A stretch of 64,000 bases of DNA from Gibbula magus (Eukaryota > Mollusca > Gastropoda > Trochida > Trochidae). The DNA lies in contig OW388292.1 of NCBI GenBank assembly GCA_936450465.1, forward strand, positions 11,365,756-11,429,755, given 5' to 3'. Of this stretch, positions 28,818 to 39,843 are shown in pieces. The notes beneath the pieces were generated by a model. That model was not told the DNA's origin. It did not search any database and saw nothing but the letters and a program-made list of their open reading frames with translations. How positions within the stretch are numbered: position 1 is the stretch's first letter; each line of letters opens with the position of its first letter. The position numbers and the translations under genes are program-made.

Positions 28818-29150
28818 TTATACCCTATTGGATCTGGGATACATCTCCGTTTTCCATATTACCCCTACCATACGTAAATAGTCGCAGTCTGGGGACCACT
28901 TTTCGTGTTCCACCCAGGGGTCATCAATAGACATCCAGTCTTTGAGACGAATACCACATTTAAAACAAATACACGAGTCACCACGGTTCAGATAATAGAG
29001 TCCTGCTTGAGCCAAATCTCTGGGTTTTTGTTTCATTTGCAAAGGCCAGCCCTTGAAAGAATCAAGTCGCTTCTCAAATGATGTCCAGTTAGAATTTACT
29101 GAAAATCCACTGCAATCAGCAACAACAGTCTCATACCCAAAGGAATCCAT
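28818..29150 (-). CDS. BIR-domain protein 2 (IAP-like, BIR only)
   Basis: 110 residues from ATG at 29150; the frame continues upstream only to a GTG. It has a single BIR at about residues 25-95 with ligands C62, C65, H82 and C89 in CX2CX16HX6C spacing. It is clearly a duplicate of the neighbouring BIR-1: RLDSFK.WP.QMKQ, NRGD.C.CF.C.IRLK.WMS.DDPWVEH and SPDC.YLRMVG are shared. It is the last gene before the right TIR. There is no RING finger. The identity level suggests a duplication followed by divergence rather than a very recent copy. Confidence 0.88.
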   Translation of the reverse strand: MDSFGYETVVADCSGFSVNSNWTSFEKRLDSFKGWPLQMKQKPRDLAQAGLYYLNRGDSCICFKCGIRLKDWMSIDDPWVEHEKWSPDCDYLRMVGVIWKTEMYPRSNRV

Positions 29151-29264
29151 GCTATAAGAGTGATTGTATAAAAACACGTCTTAACAGTTCAAAGTCTAGA
29201 ACTATACTGAACTTCACCAGTTGATATAGTCACTGAGAACACCTGTACGCTGTCATGTCTGAGA

Positions 29265-29478
29265 AAATCAGTTTGACCGAATTTTAAACAAATTGGTCCA
29301 CTTGATCAATTTAGGACTATACAAGCCCATTCCAAAAAATATCCTATACAAGCCCCTATCAATAATTTTAGGAGTATACAGGCTCCTATCAATAAATTTA
29401 GGAGTAAATTTGGGAGTATGCAGGTCCATTCAAAAAAATGGGCGGGAAAAAATAGATTATGCAGGCATTACTACTACT
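29265..29478 (-). repeat. Right terminal inverted repeat of the Polinton
   Basis: Read inward from 29478 it matches the left TIR perfectly for 91 bases. It then has an extra module (AGGAGCCTGTATACTCC...) that looks like tandem reiteration of the adjoining ACTCCTAAATTTATTGAT unit. Similarity to the left end then resumes through GGATATTTTTTGGAATGGGC. The target duplication AATGTT follows at 29479-29484. Confidence 0.9.
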
Positions 29479-29484
29479 AATGTT

Positions 29485-30313
29485 TACACAAGCAATTATC
29501 AATTAATCCGGTTGTTGTTTACATTAATTAGCTACTAACGAGGTATTAGCAATTGGCCGTGTTAATTAATTAAATCAATCAGTAATCGTGTATTCATGGT
29601 TGATCGCATTTTATGTGTTGGGTCTACAGCTGCTGAACAAAAGTTTGTTACATTTATGTTTTGAGGTAATATGCAATATTTATGTCTCAAAACATTTTAA
29701 AGTTCATATGTAAATAAGGAATGAACTCTCCACGACGAACTGATGATACATGTTCGTATTCATCTTTGCAACTTTAGCACTAATTTCAGTGCAACCAGAA
29801 TCTAACTTAATGCATAGTATCAACAATTTCCTAACTTCATTTGTATTTAAAATGATTAGACTACCTAATTATGAGAAGAAAAGACAAAGTTTACAAGTGT
29901 TTTTGGAAAATAATGAAACAAATGTTACAAGTGTTGTGAATGTAACAAACTTTTGTTCAGCAGCTGTATATCTTTATTACAGACAGATATTTTATTATCG
30001 TCTCACCTCATTAAAATGGATTCATACATAACTATAAAATATATAATTCTATGAGAGACTTAAAATACTAAAATAAACCCATACTAAAATGTTTTGGCAC
30101 ATGAGCATGGCAAATGAAGATGAAACCTAAATTTTTGCAAGGTTATATGTTGGTATTTTTTGGGTTCGGCCCTTATGACTTGGAACACGGCCCATTTGAC
30201 TAAATGTCTCGGCCCTTTTGACTTTCACCTCGGCCCTTTTGACTTTTTCCTGCGGCCCTTTTGACTATGCAGTTCTCGGCCCTTTTGACATTCGGCCTCT
30301 TTGACTACAACCC
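29485..30313. other. Right remainder of the outer element
   Basis: Sequence between the Polinton target duplication and the right GGCCGA-repeat end. It has one 93-codon chance frame (29750-30031) with no recognisable domain. Together with 10798-11531 it forms the pre-insertion element of about 1.56 kb. Confidence 0.55.
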
Positions 30314-30505
30314 ACTCTGTGGCATCTTTCAAGGTTATCATTTTTAACTCGACTTTGAAAAGGATTTCCTAAGAAACGGCATCATGCACATATTAGTGGG
30401 ATATCTCTTTTTAAAGCTAAAATAATTCAAACGAGCTGACAAGCCAAAATATTTCTTTGGACCAAGAACTTGAGTAGCCTTGACTAGGGTGTTTTTTCGG
30501 CTTCG

Positions 30506-33170
30506 TGCTATAGGGACAGTCGGTCGCATGTAACTGTGCTGGAGGGACAGTCGGTCGCATGTAACTGTGCTGTAGGGACAGTCGGTCGCATGTAACTGTG
30601 CTATAGGGACAGTCGGTCGCATGTAACTGTGCTGTAGGGACAGTCGGTCGCATGTAACTGTGCTGTAGGGACAGTCGGTCGCATGTAACTGTGCTGGAGG
30701 GACAGCCGGTCGCATGTAACTGTGCTGTAGGGACAGTCGGTCGCATGTAACTGTGCTATAGGGACAGTCGGTCGCATGTAACTGTGCTGGAGGGACAGTC
30801 AGTCGGTCGCATGTAACTGTGCTGGAGGGACAGTCAGTTGCATGTAACTGTGCTATAGGGACAGTCGGTCGCATGTAACTGTGCTGTAGGGACAGTCGGT
30901 CGCATGTAACTGTGCTGTAGGGACAGTCGGTCGCATGTAACTGTGCTATAGGGACAGTCGGTCGCATGTAACTGTGCTGTAGGGACAGTCGGTCGCATGT
31001 AACTGTGCTATAGGGACAGTCGGTCGCATGTAACTGTGCTATAGGGACAGTCGGTCGCATGTAACTGTGCTGTAGGGACAGTCGGTCGCATGTAACTGTG
31101 CTGTAGGGACAGTCGGTCGCATGTAACTGTGCTGGAGGGACAGTCGGTCGCATGTAACTGTGCTATAGGGACAGTCGGTCGCACGTAACTGTGCTATAGG
31201 GACAGTCGGTCGCATGTAACTGTGCTATAGGGAGAGTCGGTCGCATGTAACTGTGCTGTAGGGAGAGTCGGTCGCATGTAACTGTGCTGTAGGGACAGTC
31301 GGTCGCATGTAACTGTGCTGTAGAGACAGTCGGTCGCATGTAACTGTGCTATGGGACAGTCGGTCGCATGTAACTGTGCTATAGGGAGAGTCGGTCGCAT
31401 GTAACTGTGCTGTAGGGACAGTCGGTCGCATGTAACTGTGCTGTAGGGACAGTCGGTCGCATGTAACTGTGCTGTAGGGACAGTCGGTCGCATGTAACTG
31501 TGCTGTAGGGACAGTCGGTCGCATGTAACTGTGCTGTAGGGACAGTCGGTCGCATGTAACTGTGCTGTAGGGACAGTCGTCGCATGTAACTGTGCTGTAG
31601 GGACAGTCGGTCGCATGTAACTGTGCTGTAGGGACAGTCGGTCGCATGTAACTGTGCTGGAGGGACAGTCGGTCGCACGTAACTTTGCTATAGGGACAGT
31701 CGGTCGCATGTAACTGTGCTGTAGGGACAGTCGGTCGCATGTAACTGTGCTGTAGGGACAGTCGGTCGCATGTAACTGTGCTGGAGGGACAGTCAGTTGC
31801 ATGTAACTGTGCTATAGGGACAGTCGGTCGCATGTAACTGTGCTGTAGGGACAGTCGGTCGCATGTAACTGTGCTGTAGGGACAGTCGGTCGCATGTAAC
31901 TGTGCTGTAGGGACAGTCGGTCGCACGTAACTGTGCTATAGGGACAGTCGGTCGCACGTAACTGTGCTATAGGGACAGTCGGTCGCATGTAACTGTGCTA
32001 TAGGGAGAGTCGGTTGCATGTAACTGTGCTGTAGGGACAGTCGGTCGCATGTAACTGTGCTGTAGGGACAGTCGGTCGCATGTAACTGTGCTGTAGAGAC
32101 AGTCGGTCGCATGTAACTGTGCTATGGGACAGTCGGTCGCATGTAACTGTGCTATAGGGAGAGTCGGTCGCATGTAACTGTGCTGTAGGGACAGTCGGTC
32201 GCATGTAACTGTGCTGTAGGGACAGTCGGTCGCATGTAACTGTGCTGTAGGGACAGTCGGTCGCATGTAACTGTGCTGTAGGGACAGTCGGTCGCATGTA
32301 ACTGTGCTGTAGGGACAGTCGGTCGCATGTAATTGTGCTGTAGGGACAGTCGTCGCATGTAACTGTGCTGTAGGGACAGTCGGTCGCATGTAACTGTGCT
32401 GTAGGGACAGTCGGTCGCATGTAACTGTGCTGGAGGGACAGTCGGTCGCACGTAACTTTGCTATAGGGACAGTCGGTCGCATGTAACTGTGCTGTAGGGA
32501 CAGTCGGTCGCATGTAACTGTGCTGTAGGGACAGTCGGTCGCATGTAACTGTGCTGGAGGGACAGTCAGTTGCATGTAACTGTGCTATAGGGACAGTCGG
32601 TCGCATGTAACTGTGCTGTAGGGACAGTCGGTCGCACGTAACTGTGCTATAGGGACAGTCGGTCGCATGTAACTGTGCTGTAGGGACAGTCGGTCGCATG
32701 TAACTGTGCTGTAGGGACAGTCGGTCGCATGTAACTGTGCTGTAGGGACAGTCGGTCGCACGTAACTGTGCTGTAGGGACAGTCGGTCGCACGTAACTGT
32801 GCTATAGGGACAGTCGGTCGCATGTAACTGTGCTGTAGGGACAGTCGGTCGCATGTAACTGTGCTATGGGACAGTCGGTCGCATGTAACTGTGCTGTAGG
32901 GACAGTCGGTCGCATGTAACTGTGCTGTAGGGACAGTCGGTCGCATGTAACTGTGCTGTAGGGACAGTCGGTCGCATGTAACTGTGCTGTAGGGACAGTC
33001 GGTCGCATGTAACTGTGCTATAGGGACAGTCGGTCGCATGTAACTGTGCTGTAGGGACAGTCGGTCGCATGTAACTGTGCTGTAGGGACAGTCGGTCGCA
33101 TGTAACTGTGCTATAGGGACAGTCGGTCGCATGTAACTGTGCTGTAGGGACAGTCGGTCGCATGTAACTG
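30506..33170. repeat. 31-bp satellite array (about 86 units) with a 773-bp higher-order duplication
   Basis: Unit: GGGACAGTCGGTCGCATGTA followed by ACTGTGCTGTA, 31 bp, with common variants (CTATAG/CTGGAG/CTGTAG, and ACGTAAC for ATGTAAC). Rare units carry 1-2-bp deletions (CTATGGGAC, CAGTCGTCGC). The positions of these variants repeat with an offset of 773 bp (for example 31348 and 32121; 31577 and 32350), showing a recent duplication of about 25 units. Long minus-strand frames through the array (YSTVTCDRLSLQHS and similar) exist because 31 is not a multiple of three and the unit lacks stops there. I treat them as non-genic. Confidence 0.95.
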
Positions 33171-35109
33171 TTGCGGTGGGCTCAGAATAGTTCTAGTCAC
33201 TCGCATGGAAAATAGCCAATTCGGTCGTACCAACGAACGATCGTGTGGAGATCGATACGACCGTTTATATCAGTCTTAACGTGGTCGCCAAGAGACCACT
33301 GCGACCGAATTGATTGCACCTCGCATAGTTGTCGCAGTTCGGTCGAATTTGGGCCTACGGTAATATTCCCATTCCACCGAGCATACGACCCCACTTCGAT
33401 CGATTTTGGTCTCCCGGTCGTGCACATTCTGACTCACTCACTGACATAGCACTGAAGTCTGACATCGCACTGAAGTCTTGAGAAGATCCTATGTCCGCAA
33501 AAAGTATCTCCCTTCCTCGCTATGAGTCGCATATTGTCACAAAGGGGTTTGCGATTTCGATTGTCTGTTTTCAGAAATCTCACAAATTCTGCGATCAATG
33601 CGATTGATGTCATGCTCGCAAATTCGCTCCTAATGCGCTCGTATTGGTCTCAATGGGGTCTTGGTACGGTCTTATGACAGTCGCATGAACTCGCAACTCT
33701 ATCGTGTCAACTCGCAGTGCGTTCGCACTATTTTTTCACTGGCGACCAAATAGTGCAATCAGTGGCGAGCGCTCTAAATCCGACAGCGACTGCATTTTTT
33801 GTATCAATGGTCTAATTTACGACCAATTATGAGTATTCTCAATGAGTATACACCAATGTTGCAAATTGTACATCTCTATTGTGGAAATAAGAATTTTTCA
33901 TTTCATAAATTTCTTAAAGAGGGAAGATATAGCACAGATATATACGCGGATAGACCAATATATAGAATATAGAATATAGTCAGTCGATATCGATGTTTCA
34001 CTCGTATTTATCGCCCGTGGATTGAAATATATTGCATTTTGTATGGGGACGTTCCTTTTGCACGTGAGTATATTTGGGGACGTCTTATGTTCTAGTGAAC
34101 GGCAACCACACTTGTCAAATCTTGACAAAGTAATAAATTTAACATTTATTGAAAACGCATTTTCAAGTGAAAATACACTTCGAAGGTCTGATTAAACAAA
34201 GAATGACCTAGTGTTAGCATGCTTATCAAAGACGTTCCTATAACAATTGTCCATGTCCAGGAACATTTAAAATCAAATCATAACTTCTATCTTAATAAAG
34301 AAAGGTAATGGTGTTATGGCTGTGTGAATAGTTTGTGTTTTATGGTGATAATGATATTTGCTCTGTAACCTTATATAGATGAATGATGTAATATACTTAT
34401 CTTATTATGCCAATTGTTTTTTCATAAATTTGAACTTCAACACCAAATATCTCAGAAAATAGGTCCGTGACATATATGTTTAATTTTTCATGAGTCTTCA
34501 GCAGTACATTTTCATATTTGAATTGTTAATTGTTTTTTTATTTGAATCGTTTTTTATTTATTACTATACTTGAACAGGCCTTTTGAAGTTTTTTTCTGCA
34601 AAATCCAATGTCGAAATTATATTTTTATCATAAGAGTTGACACAATTAAACTTGCCAATTACATAAATACCTTTTCTATTCTATTAACATTCCATTTCTG
34701 AAAGAAACTTTACAAAACAATTCTGAATGATGACCATAATGTTTATTAAAGTAACTAACAAAATCAAACAAGCTTGCCCTGATGGCTACATTACTACAAA
34801 AAATAAAGGTCCGTAACATGCAATTTTCCTTATTGAATTTTTAAGAATACATATTCGGCTTGCACCATGCCAAGTTACAGCATTTTTTCCATTTATTTTG
34901 ATTATTGGTGAAAAAAGTGGCCTTTAAAGGTATTGACATGACATGTTTAGCTTATTCTTAAAATGCATTTGAAGGCCCAACATAACATAAAACTACATTG
35001 GGGCAAAGCGCGACGAGGACAGCGCGTTTTACCCCAAAGCATATACTATTTTAAAACGGAAATAGAAGAAATTCGACCGGACACCAAGTGCATACGAACA
35101 GGCAAATTG
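33171..35109. other. Intergenic sequence, no gene seen
   Basis: The first 500 bp are rich in GGTCG/TCGCA motifs. A part (33205-33300: TTCGGTCGTACCAA ... ATATCAGTCTTAAC) recurs near 38997-39030, so it belongs to a dispersed repeat. A short imperfect inverted repeat (TTGGGGCAAAGCGCG with GCGCGTTTTACCCCAA) is at about 34997-35037. No coding exon recognised. Confidence 0.45.
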
Positions 35110-35330
35110 TAATAGTCCAGCAGAAATCGACATGAAATTTACCTAACCCGGACATTTAGTATAACAAGCAAATTTGTGTCTTAAAATGATTAATATGTCC
35201 CTGTGATGCTGTGAAAAAAACCCAACCAAAATCAACCTTGGGCAGAAAAAGTTGTGACCATTTAAAAATGTACCCAAATGATGCACTGAGTGATTATACA
35301 TATACGTCAGTTGTGTGACTAATAAGGCAT

Positions 35331-36541
35331 ATTTCAAAAGTTCATCCAAATATCATTGTATCTGGTCCTGGCAAGGATACAGTTCTCGTCATAGATGGAT
35401 GCGCCTTACTGCAACAAATGCAGTGGCCAAAGATAGGATTGCTTCAAGATGCATGCTCATCATTCTGTCAAACAGTTTCAACAAAAGCAAAGAACAGTCC
35501 TTCACTTATTGTAGTTTTCGACAGTTATGAAGTTCAAACCACAAAGGTACCAGAGCAGAAACGTCCCTGTCTCCAAAGATCTTCAGTTGCTGATGTCGAG
35601 GTTGAAGACACAACCCCAGTTCCATCTGACAAAAGTGGCTTCCTATCAAAACAAGCACAACAAGCAGGCATTTATCTACCTGGTGGCAGAACACCTGAAG
35701 AATGCCAACATCAGCGTAGAGCATGCTGGAGACGAGGGCGATGCAGATGTTGTGACTGTCAAGAAAGCACTGTCGAGTGCATTAGAGCAGCCTGTTTGTG
35801 TGTATTCAGATGATACAGATGTTCTGGTCCTACTCCTCCATCACTACAGTGATAGGCATCATGATATTTTCATGAAGACAAAAAACACTAACATATTCTG
35901 TGACCAGAGGACGACAATCATTGGGTACCACAATGTGCCAGTGTCTTCCATTCATCCATGCTATATGTCAGGTTGCGATACCACATCAGCATTCTTTGGC
36001 ATGGGCAAAGTCAAAAATTTCAAACTTGTCCAGCATTCAGAGCAACTCCAACGAGAAGTAACAATGTTCGGAAATGTAGCCCTAGGAAAGGAAACGATTG
36101 CCGCAGTTGGGGAGACATATGTGTCCTCCTTATATCAAGGAGAAAACAGATCCCTTGATGAGATTAGATATCTCAATATCATCTCATCAAAATATGTTCC
36201 ATTGGTGAAGATGCCACCAACTAGCCGAGCATGCTACTTTCACAGTTTGAGGGTCCATCATCAAGTTGCAACTTGGAAGCAACTGCAAACTGTACTGGTC
36301 AGGAATGACTTGTTGATTCAAGTTGATAGATGATACTGTAGTTTCGACGATCACAGACAAACCTCCTGCTCCTGACAACCTCCTGCGTGAAGTTCGCTGT
36401 TCATGCAATAAACATGAGTTATCCTGTAGCTCTTGCAGCTGTGTGAAGAGACGGATGATTTGCAGCATTCACTGTAAATGTTCCGGGAACTGTTTGAACC
36501 CCCCTCCAGCAGTCTTTATGGATTCTGATGATGCGGCATAG
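35331..36541 (+). pseudogene. PIN/FEN1-like nuclease-family protein with Cys-rich tail, frameshifted
   Basis: The coding sequence moves between frames. An N-terminal part (TVLVIDGCALLQQMQW, then SPSLIVVFDSYEVQTTK) is in the frame that stops at 35811-35813. The middle (NKHNKQAFIYLVAEHLK, DEGDADVVTV, VYSDDTDVLVLLLHHY, GCDTTSAFFGMGK) is in the frame ending at 36331-36333. The tail (TDKPPAPDNLLREVRCSC and further CxC motifs) is in a third frame ending at 36541. The breaks lie near 35650 and 36320. The acidic motifs (VFD, EGDAD, DDTD, GCDT..GMGK) parallel the FEN1/XPG PIN-like fold. I recall a large, mostly unannotated invertebrate family with this layout and a Cys-rich tail. This copy is probably inactive unless the shifts are assembly errors. 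Confidence 0.7.
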
Positions 36542-36779
36542 ATGTGTAAGTCCATGAAAAAACCTTCTCAACAATATTGGTTGGCACAAACTTGCTAAAA
36601 TGCCTGAAGAATTAAAACCTTTACATTATGTAAACACGGATTTAGATAGATATATACATCGTTGATGGATGAGTTTCAAATGTCTTTTAGTTGTGAACTT
36701 TTGGTTGACTGTATGTTACTGTGTCATGTTCAAGCATCTTTTAAAAGTGATAGTTATAATGATTTTAAATTTTGTTTTG

Positions 36780-37381
36780 CCCATAAATGACAATATCTGT
36801 GAGGTTGATTTTAAATTGGTATTCCATGCCGATCAAGTACCCAATGAGGGTTCATTATTTCATAAACGTTTGCTTGTTACACTTAATACTGTACTTTTAA
36901 TAAAATATCTTCAATTTTCTCACCTTTTTTGAGGATTTTGCTCCAAAATGACACTTCTATGAGGTTGATTTTGTTAGGGGTTTTTCATGCTGAATAAGTA
37001 CCCCACGCAGCTTCATTAATTCATTAAATTTGTCTGTTACGATAAATGTTATTCTTTTCATAAAATATTTTGCAATTTTCACATCATTTTGGCGGTTTTT
37101 ACCCCAAAATGACAATTTCCCCACGGTTGATTTTGTTTGGGGTTTTCCATGGTGATCAAGTACCCCATGAGGGTTCAATTAGACATAAACATATGCTAGT
37201 TTTACTAATCGTAATTATTTTAAAAATATTAAGCAATTTTCTTATGTTTTTTTTAGGTTTTTACCCAAAAATGACAATTTCCCCAAGGTTGATTTTGGTT
37301 GGGTTTTCCATTGTGATCAAGTACCCCATTTGGGGTCATTTAGTCATAAAATTTGCTTGTTATACTAAATGTCCGGGTTAA
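36780..37381. repeat. Four tandem units of about 161 bp at the right end of the TIR element
   Basis: Units begin AATGACA... at about 36786, 36947, 37108 and 37270. Each contains GGTTGATTTT, a version of GATCAAGTACCCCATGAGGG and an A/T-rich tail. The last unit is closest to the inverted left end, so the array appears to have grown from the TIR. Confidence 0.75.
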
Positions 37382-37404
37382 ATGCAATTTCTACTGGACT
37401 ATAA

Positions 37405-39490
37405 GCTTAGATATTCTGTTTTCACCTAGAAAGTGATTATTTAGCTCCGGTGATAGAAAATGTGTCCATCAGTTTTTCATATTTTCTCCCGATGAAAACG
37501 TTCAATATCAAAGTTTTCGCCCTCCTGTCGATTTGCCGCTAACTACTCAAGACGCCATCAACTTGTAGGCCTACGTTGCTTTATTACTCGCCCGTTGACG
37601 ATATCGCAGTTTAATAAATCTACATTCTACCATAACTTGGCGAAATATTCGTTTCTGATCGGCTACGGTATAATTTGGTTATACAGTGCTCTGTTTACTT
37701 TGTCATTTGCGCAAGAATACGCTTGTTGCCAGGCAACAGTAGCGAATGCATTAATTCTCCGAATACATGCATGCTCGAATATTTTTTCATACGATCTTTT
37801 GCTGTGAACAAAATGACATAAATGAATAATTATGTTAATGAATCTGAAACCGATCAAAACGGCGAAAATTAACAATGCAGTTCGAAAAATCTGTCATTCA
37901 ACAACTCTGAATATTTCATAAAGGTTCCTGAATAATGACAAAACCTTAAAACCGGACAGTATATCACCCGGAAACTGTCGGAATGAAGAATAAACCTACC
38001 TAAAACTTTAATCACAAGATGGGCGAAATAATAACTATGTCAATTTTGAAAATACTGCAGAAATTATTCCTAACGCTGACGCCGGTTGCAAAACGCTTTC
38101 GTCTACAGATTAGAGTGCTTTAATGCATTCGAAAACTTTCGCTGTTTTCATAAGCCTTATAGGCTACGTCATTCGAGATTATAGGGGTAACGTTGTTTTT
38201 CAGGGCATTATCATTTGCAGAAGCCCGAGGTCTTCAATTAACTGCCCGACGAAGACCGATTCAATGCGTCTGAATATAGTTCAATACTAAATCGTCCCCA
38301 TGACGTAAGATTCATGGCTAGTTGCGTTGTGGAATTTTAATTGGCTGTGAACGCGTATTAGACTTTTTCATTTGACATCTTTTGTCTCCATACGCATAAA
38401 TAGTACAGCTCTAATGTGTTGCAAGTTTGCATATTTGGATCAACGAAACCTTTGGAAACATCAGGTACGAGTTTATTTATTTATAAGAATTGACTTCAAA
38501 TTTTATTAAGTTCATGGAGGTATAAACTTTTTAAAAAATGCTGTGCAAACTTGGCAAATTTTTATGTCAATTCTTAAATGAAGATAAACATACTGTGTTT
38601 GAAAATCAGCGGCATATAACTGAATTATTATAGCTCCCATTTATCGACGAGTTGGTGGAATTGGGCGACATTTAAATCAGTGGAGTAATAAATAAAATAC
38701 TAAACTCGGTCCCGTTTAATAAAACTTTGTCCCGGTCTCCCCTAATAAGACAAGTCTGACAAAGATTATTGTTGTTAAACCAGAGCATGATATCTTGAAC
38801 TTATAGTATCATACTAACTTCATCATCATTTTTGTACACCTACATTACAAAATACTCCAAAATTGTAAAAAGACAACACTTAACATGAAAGGAGGATAGG
38901 CAGTTCTGGACCAGGGCCATTTCATTTTCCATCTTATCAAGGAACTATCTGTATGCTAGTGAGACTCAGAATGAGATGAATGACACTGAAATCGCCAAAT
39001 CGGTCGTACCAAAGTACCATATCAGTCTTAACTCTGTCTCAATGTGCTCGCAAAAAAGAATAAATGTGATCACTTTTTGATCGCAATGGGGTCGTGCACT
39101 CGGCTTGGTGGAACCACAAACTCAAAATTGTTGAAAATTCATCGCCTTTCGGGTCACGGTTCGGTGGAATTGGCGGCCTAAATTGGAGACGCTTTCAGAA
39201 GAGACATGACAGGGAGAGTTTGTCAGCACTGTTGTGACCACTTGTGTCCTCCTCCACACCATCTGCCAAATGAAGGATGATCAGTACAATGTTTAAGGAA
39301 GTGGTATTTGATACAGACGAGTACGATGCAGTCAGCAATGTTGAAGGCGTTCCGTGCGCGAACACTCAGCGATAAGATTTGGCTAAGGGTATATGTTTTG
39401 CTAATGTCTGAGAAACAGAGATGTAACTGTAGTGGTAACGTACTAGACAAACAAGACGTTCCTCTCGTATTATTTTAATGAAAACATCTA
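37405..39490. other. Intergenic sequence, no gene seen
   Basis: Only short frames. Contains a solo CCCGGTCTCCCCTA end (about 38734) related to the MITE at 4034-5045, and a patch near 38990-39070 related to 33205-33300. Confidence 0.45.
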
Positions 39491-39495
39491 TTTAA

Positions 39496-39843
39496 AGGGG
39501 CAGTAGCACGTTTTGTGCAAATTTTATTTTTTTAAATTTCCCATTTAGAATAATGCTTTATATCATTTATATTTACTTTAGAGGATACACCATCTTATTA
39601 CACAAACCAATTATCCGTAGTGGTAATACTAGTGTTTTGTATAAAGCAAAAATTGCATGGCGGCCATTTTATTGTGAACACATTTTATTATTTCGAATGA
39701 CAAAATACGATTGGCTTTACGGAATCATGTACACTCATTTATAACTTGATTTTCCGAAGAGAGAATGGTGTTTTACTGTTGGTGACATTATTTTTCAAAT
39801 ACATTTTATCGACTTATTTGAGTGAAAAACGTGCTACTGCCCC
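39496..39843. mobile_element. 348-bp MITE with TTAA target duplication
   Basis: The left end reads AGGGGCAGTAGCACGTTTT and the right end is its near-perfect complement (AAAACGTGCTACTGCCCC). TTAA flanks both sides (39492-39495 and 39844-39847), as for piggyBac- or Kolobok-type insertions. It has no transposase; a 63-codon frame inside is incidental. Confidence 0.75.

Larger units (their letters stand above)
11532..29478. mobile_element. Polinton/Maverick (adintovirus-like) element, complete
   Basis: A 17,947-bp element bounded by TIRs and a 6-bp target duplication. It encodes the hallmark set: protein-primed PolB, A32/FtsK-like packaging ATPase, adenain-like protease, double jelly-roll major capsid, single jelly-roll minor capsid, and RVE integrase with chromodomain. 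It also has five or six small conserved-looking virion or membrane genes, a spliced left-arm gene, and two BIR genes. The plus-strand block (15.6-23.5 kb) and minus-strand block (29.2-23.8 kb) converge. No frameshift or stop was found in any single-exon gene, so the copy is young or selected. The gene set fits either a self-synthesising transposon or an integrated virus-like genome. Confidence 0.95.
10790..30321. mobile_element. Outer non-autonomous element with GGCCGA-repeat ends, host of the nested Polinton
   Basis: The ends at 10798 and 30313 are inverted relative to each other. Left reads GGGAACTGGTCAAATGGGCC; right read inward is GGGTTGTAGTCAAAGAGGCC. Each continues as a short run of roughly 20-bp units of the form AAAAGTCAnAAGGGCCGA (about six units at 10808-10916, about seven at 30165-30305). 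The 8-bp ACTCTGTG is present immediately outside both ends (10790-10797 and 30314-30321) and reads as a target duplication. Without the Polinton the element would be about 1.56 kb, with no coding capacity. The superfamily is unresolved; 8-bp duplications occur in hAT, Merlin, P and KDZ-type elements. Confidence 0.7.
35113..37401. mobile_element. 2.3-kb TIR element carrying a PIN-like nuclease pseudogene
   Basis: The ends are inverted repeats: left TAGTCCAGCAGAAATCG ... CCCGGACATTTAGTATAACA; right read inward TAGTCCAGTAGAAATTG ... CCCGGACATTTAGTATAACA. Similarity continues through AACCCAACCAAAATCAACCT. TAA flanks both sides (35110-35112 and 37402-37404), possibly a 3-bp target duplication. The interior carries the damaged nuclease-like gene and, on the right, four tandem units of about 161 bp whose last unit is the right TIR. 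The superfamily is unknown; no transposase of a known class was seen. Confidence 0.65.

Noticed and set aside
30344..33163. Long minus-strand frames encoding repetitive peptides (HATDCPYSTVTCDRLSLQ and similar)
   Set aside because: They arise from a 31-bp DNA satellite with no stop in these frames. All three frames are open and the peptides have no start context, splice sites or known relatives.
30506..33170. CRISPR-like regular repeats
   Set aside because: Units are contiguous with no unique spacers, and the context is eukaryotic.
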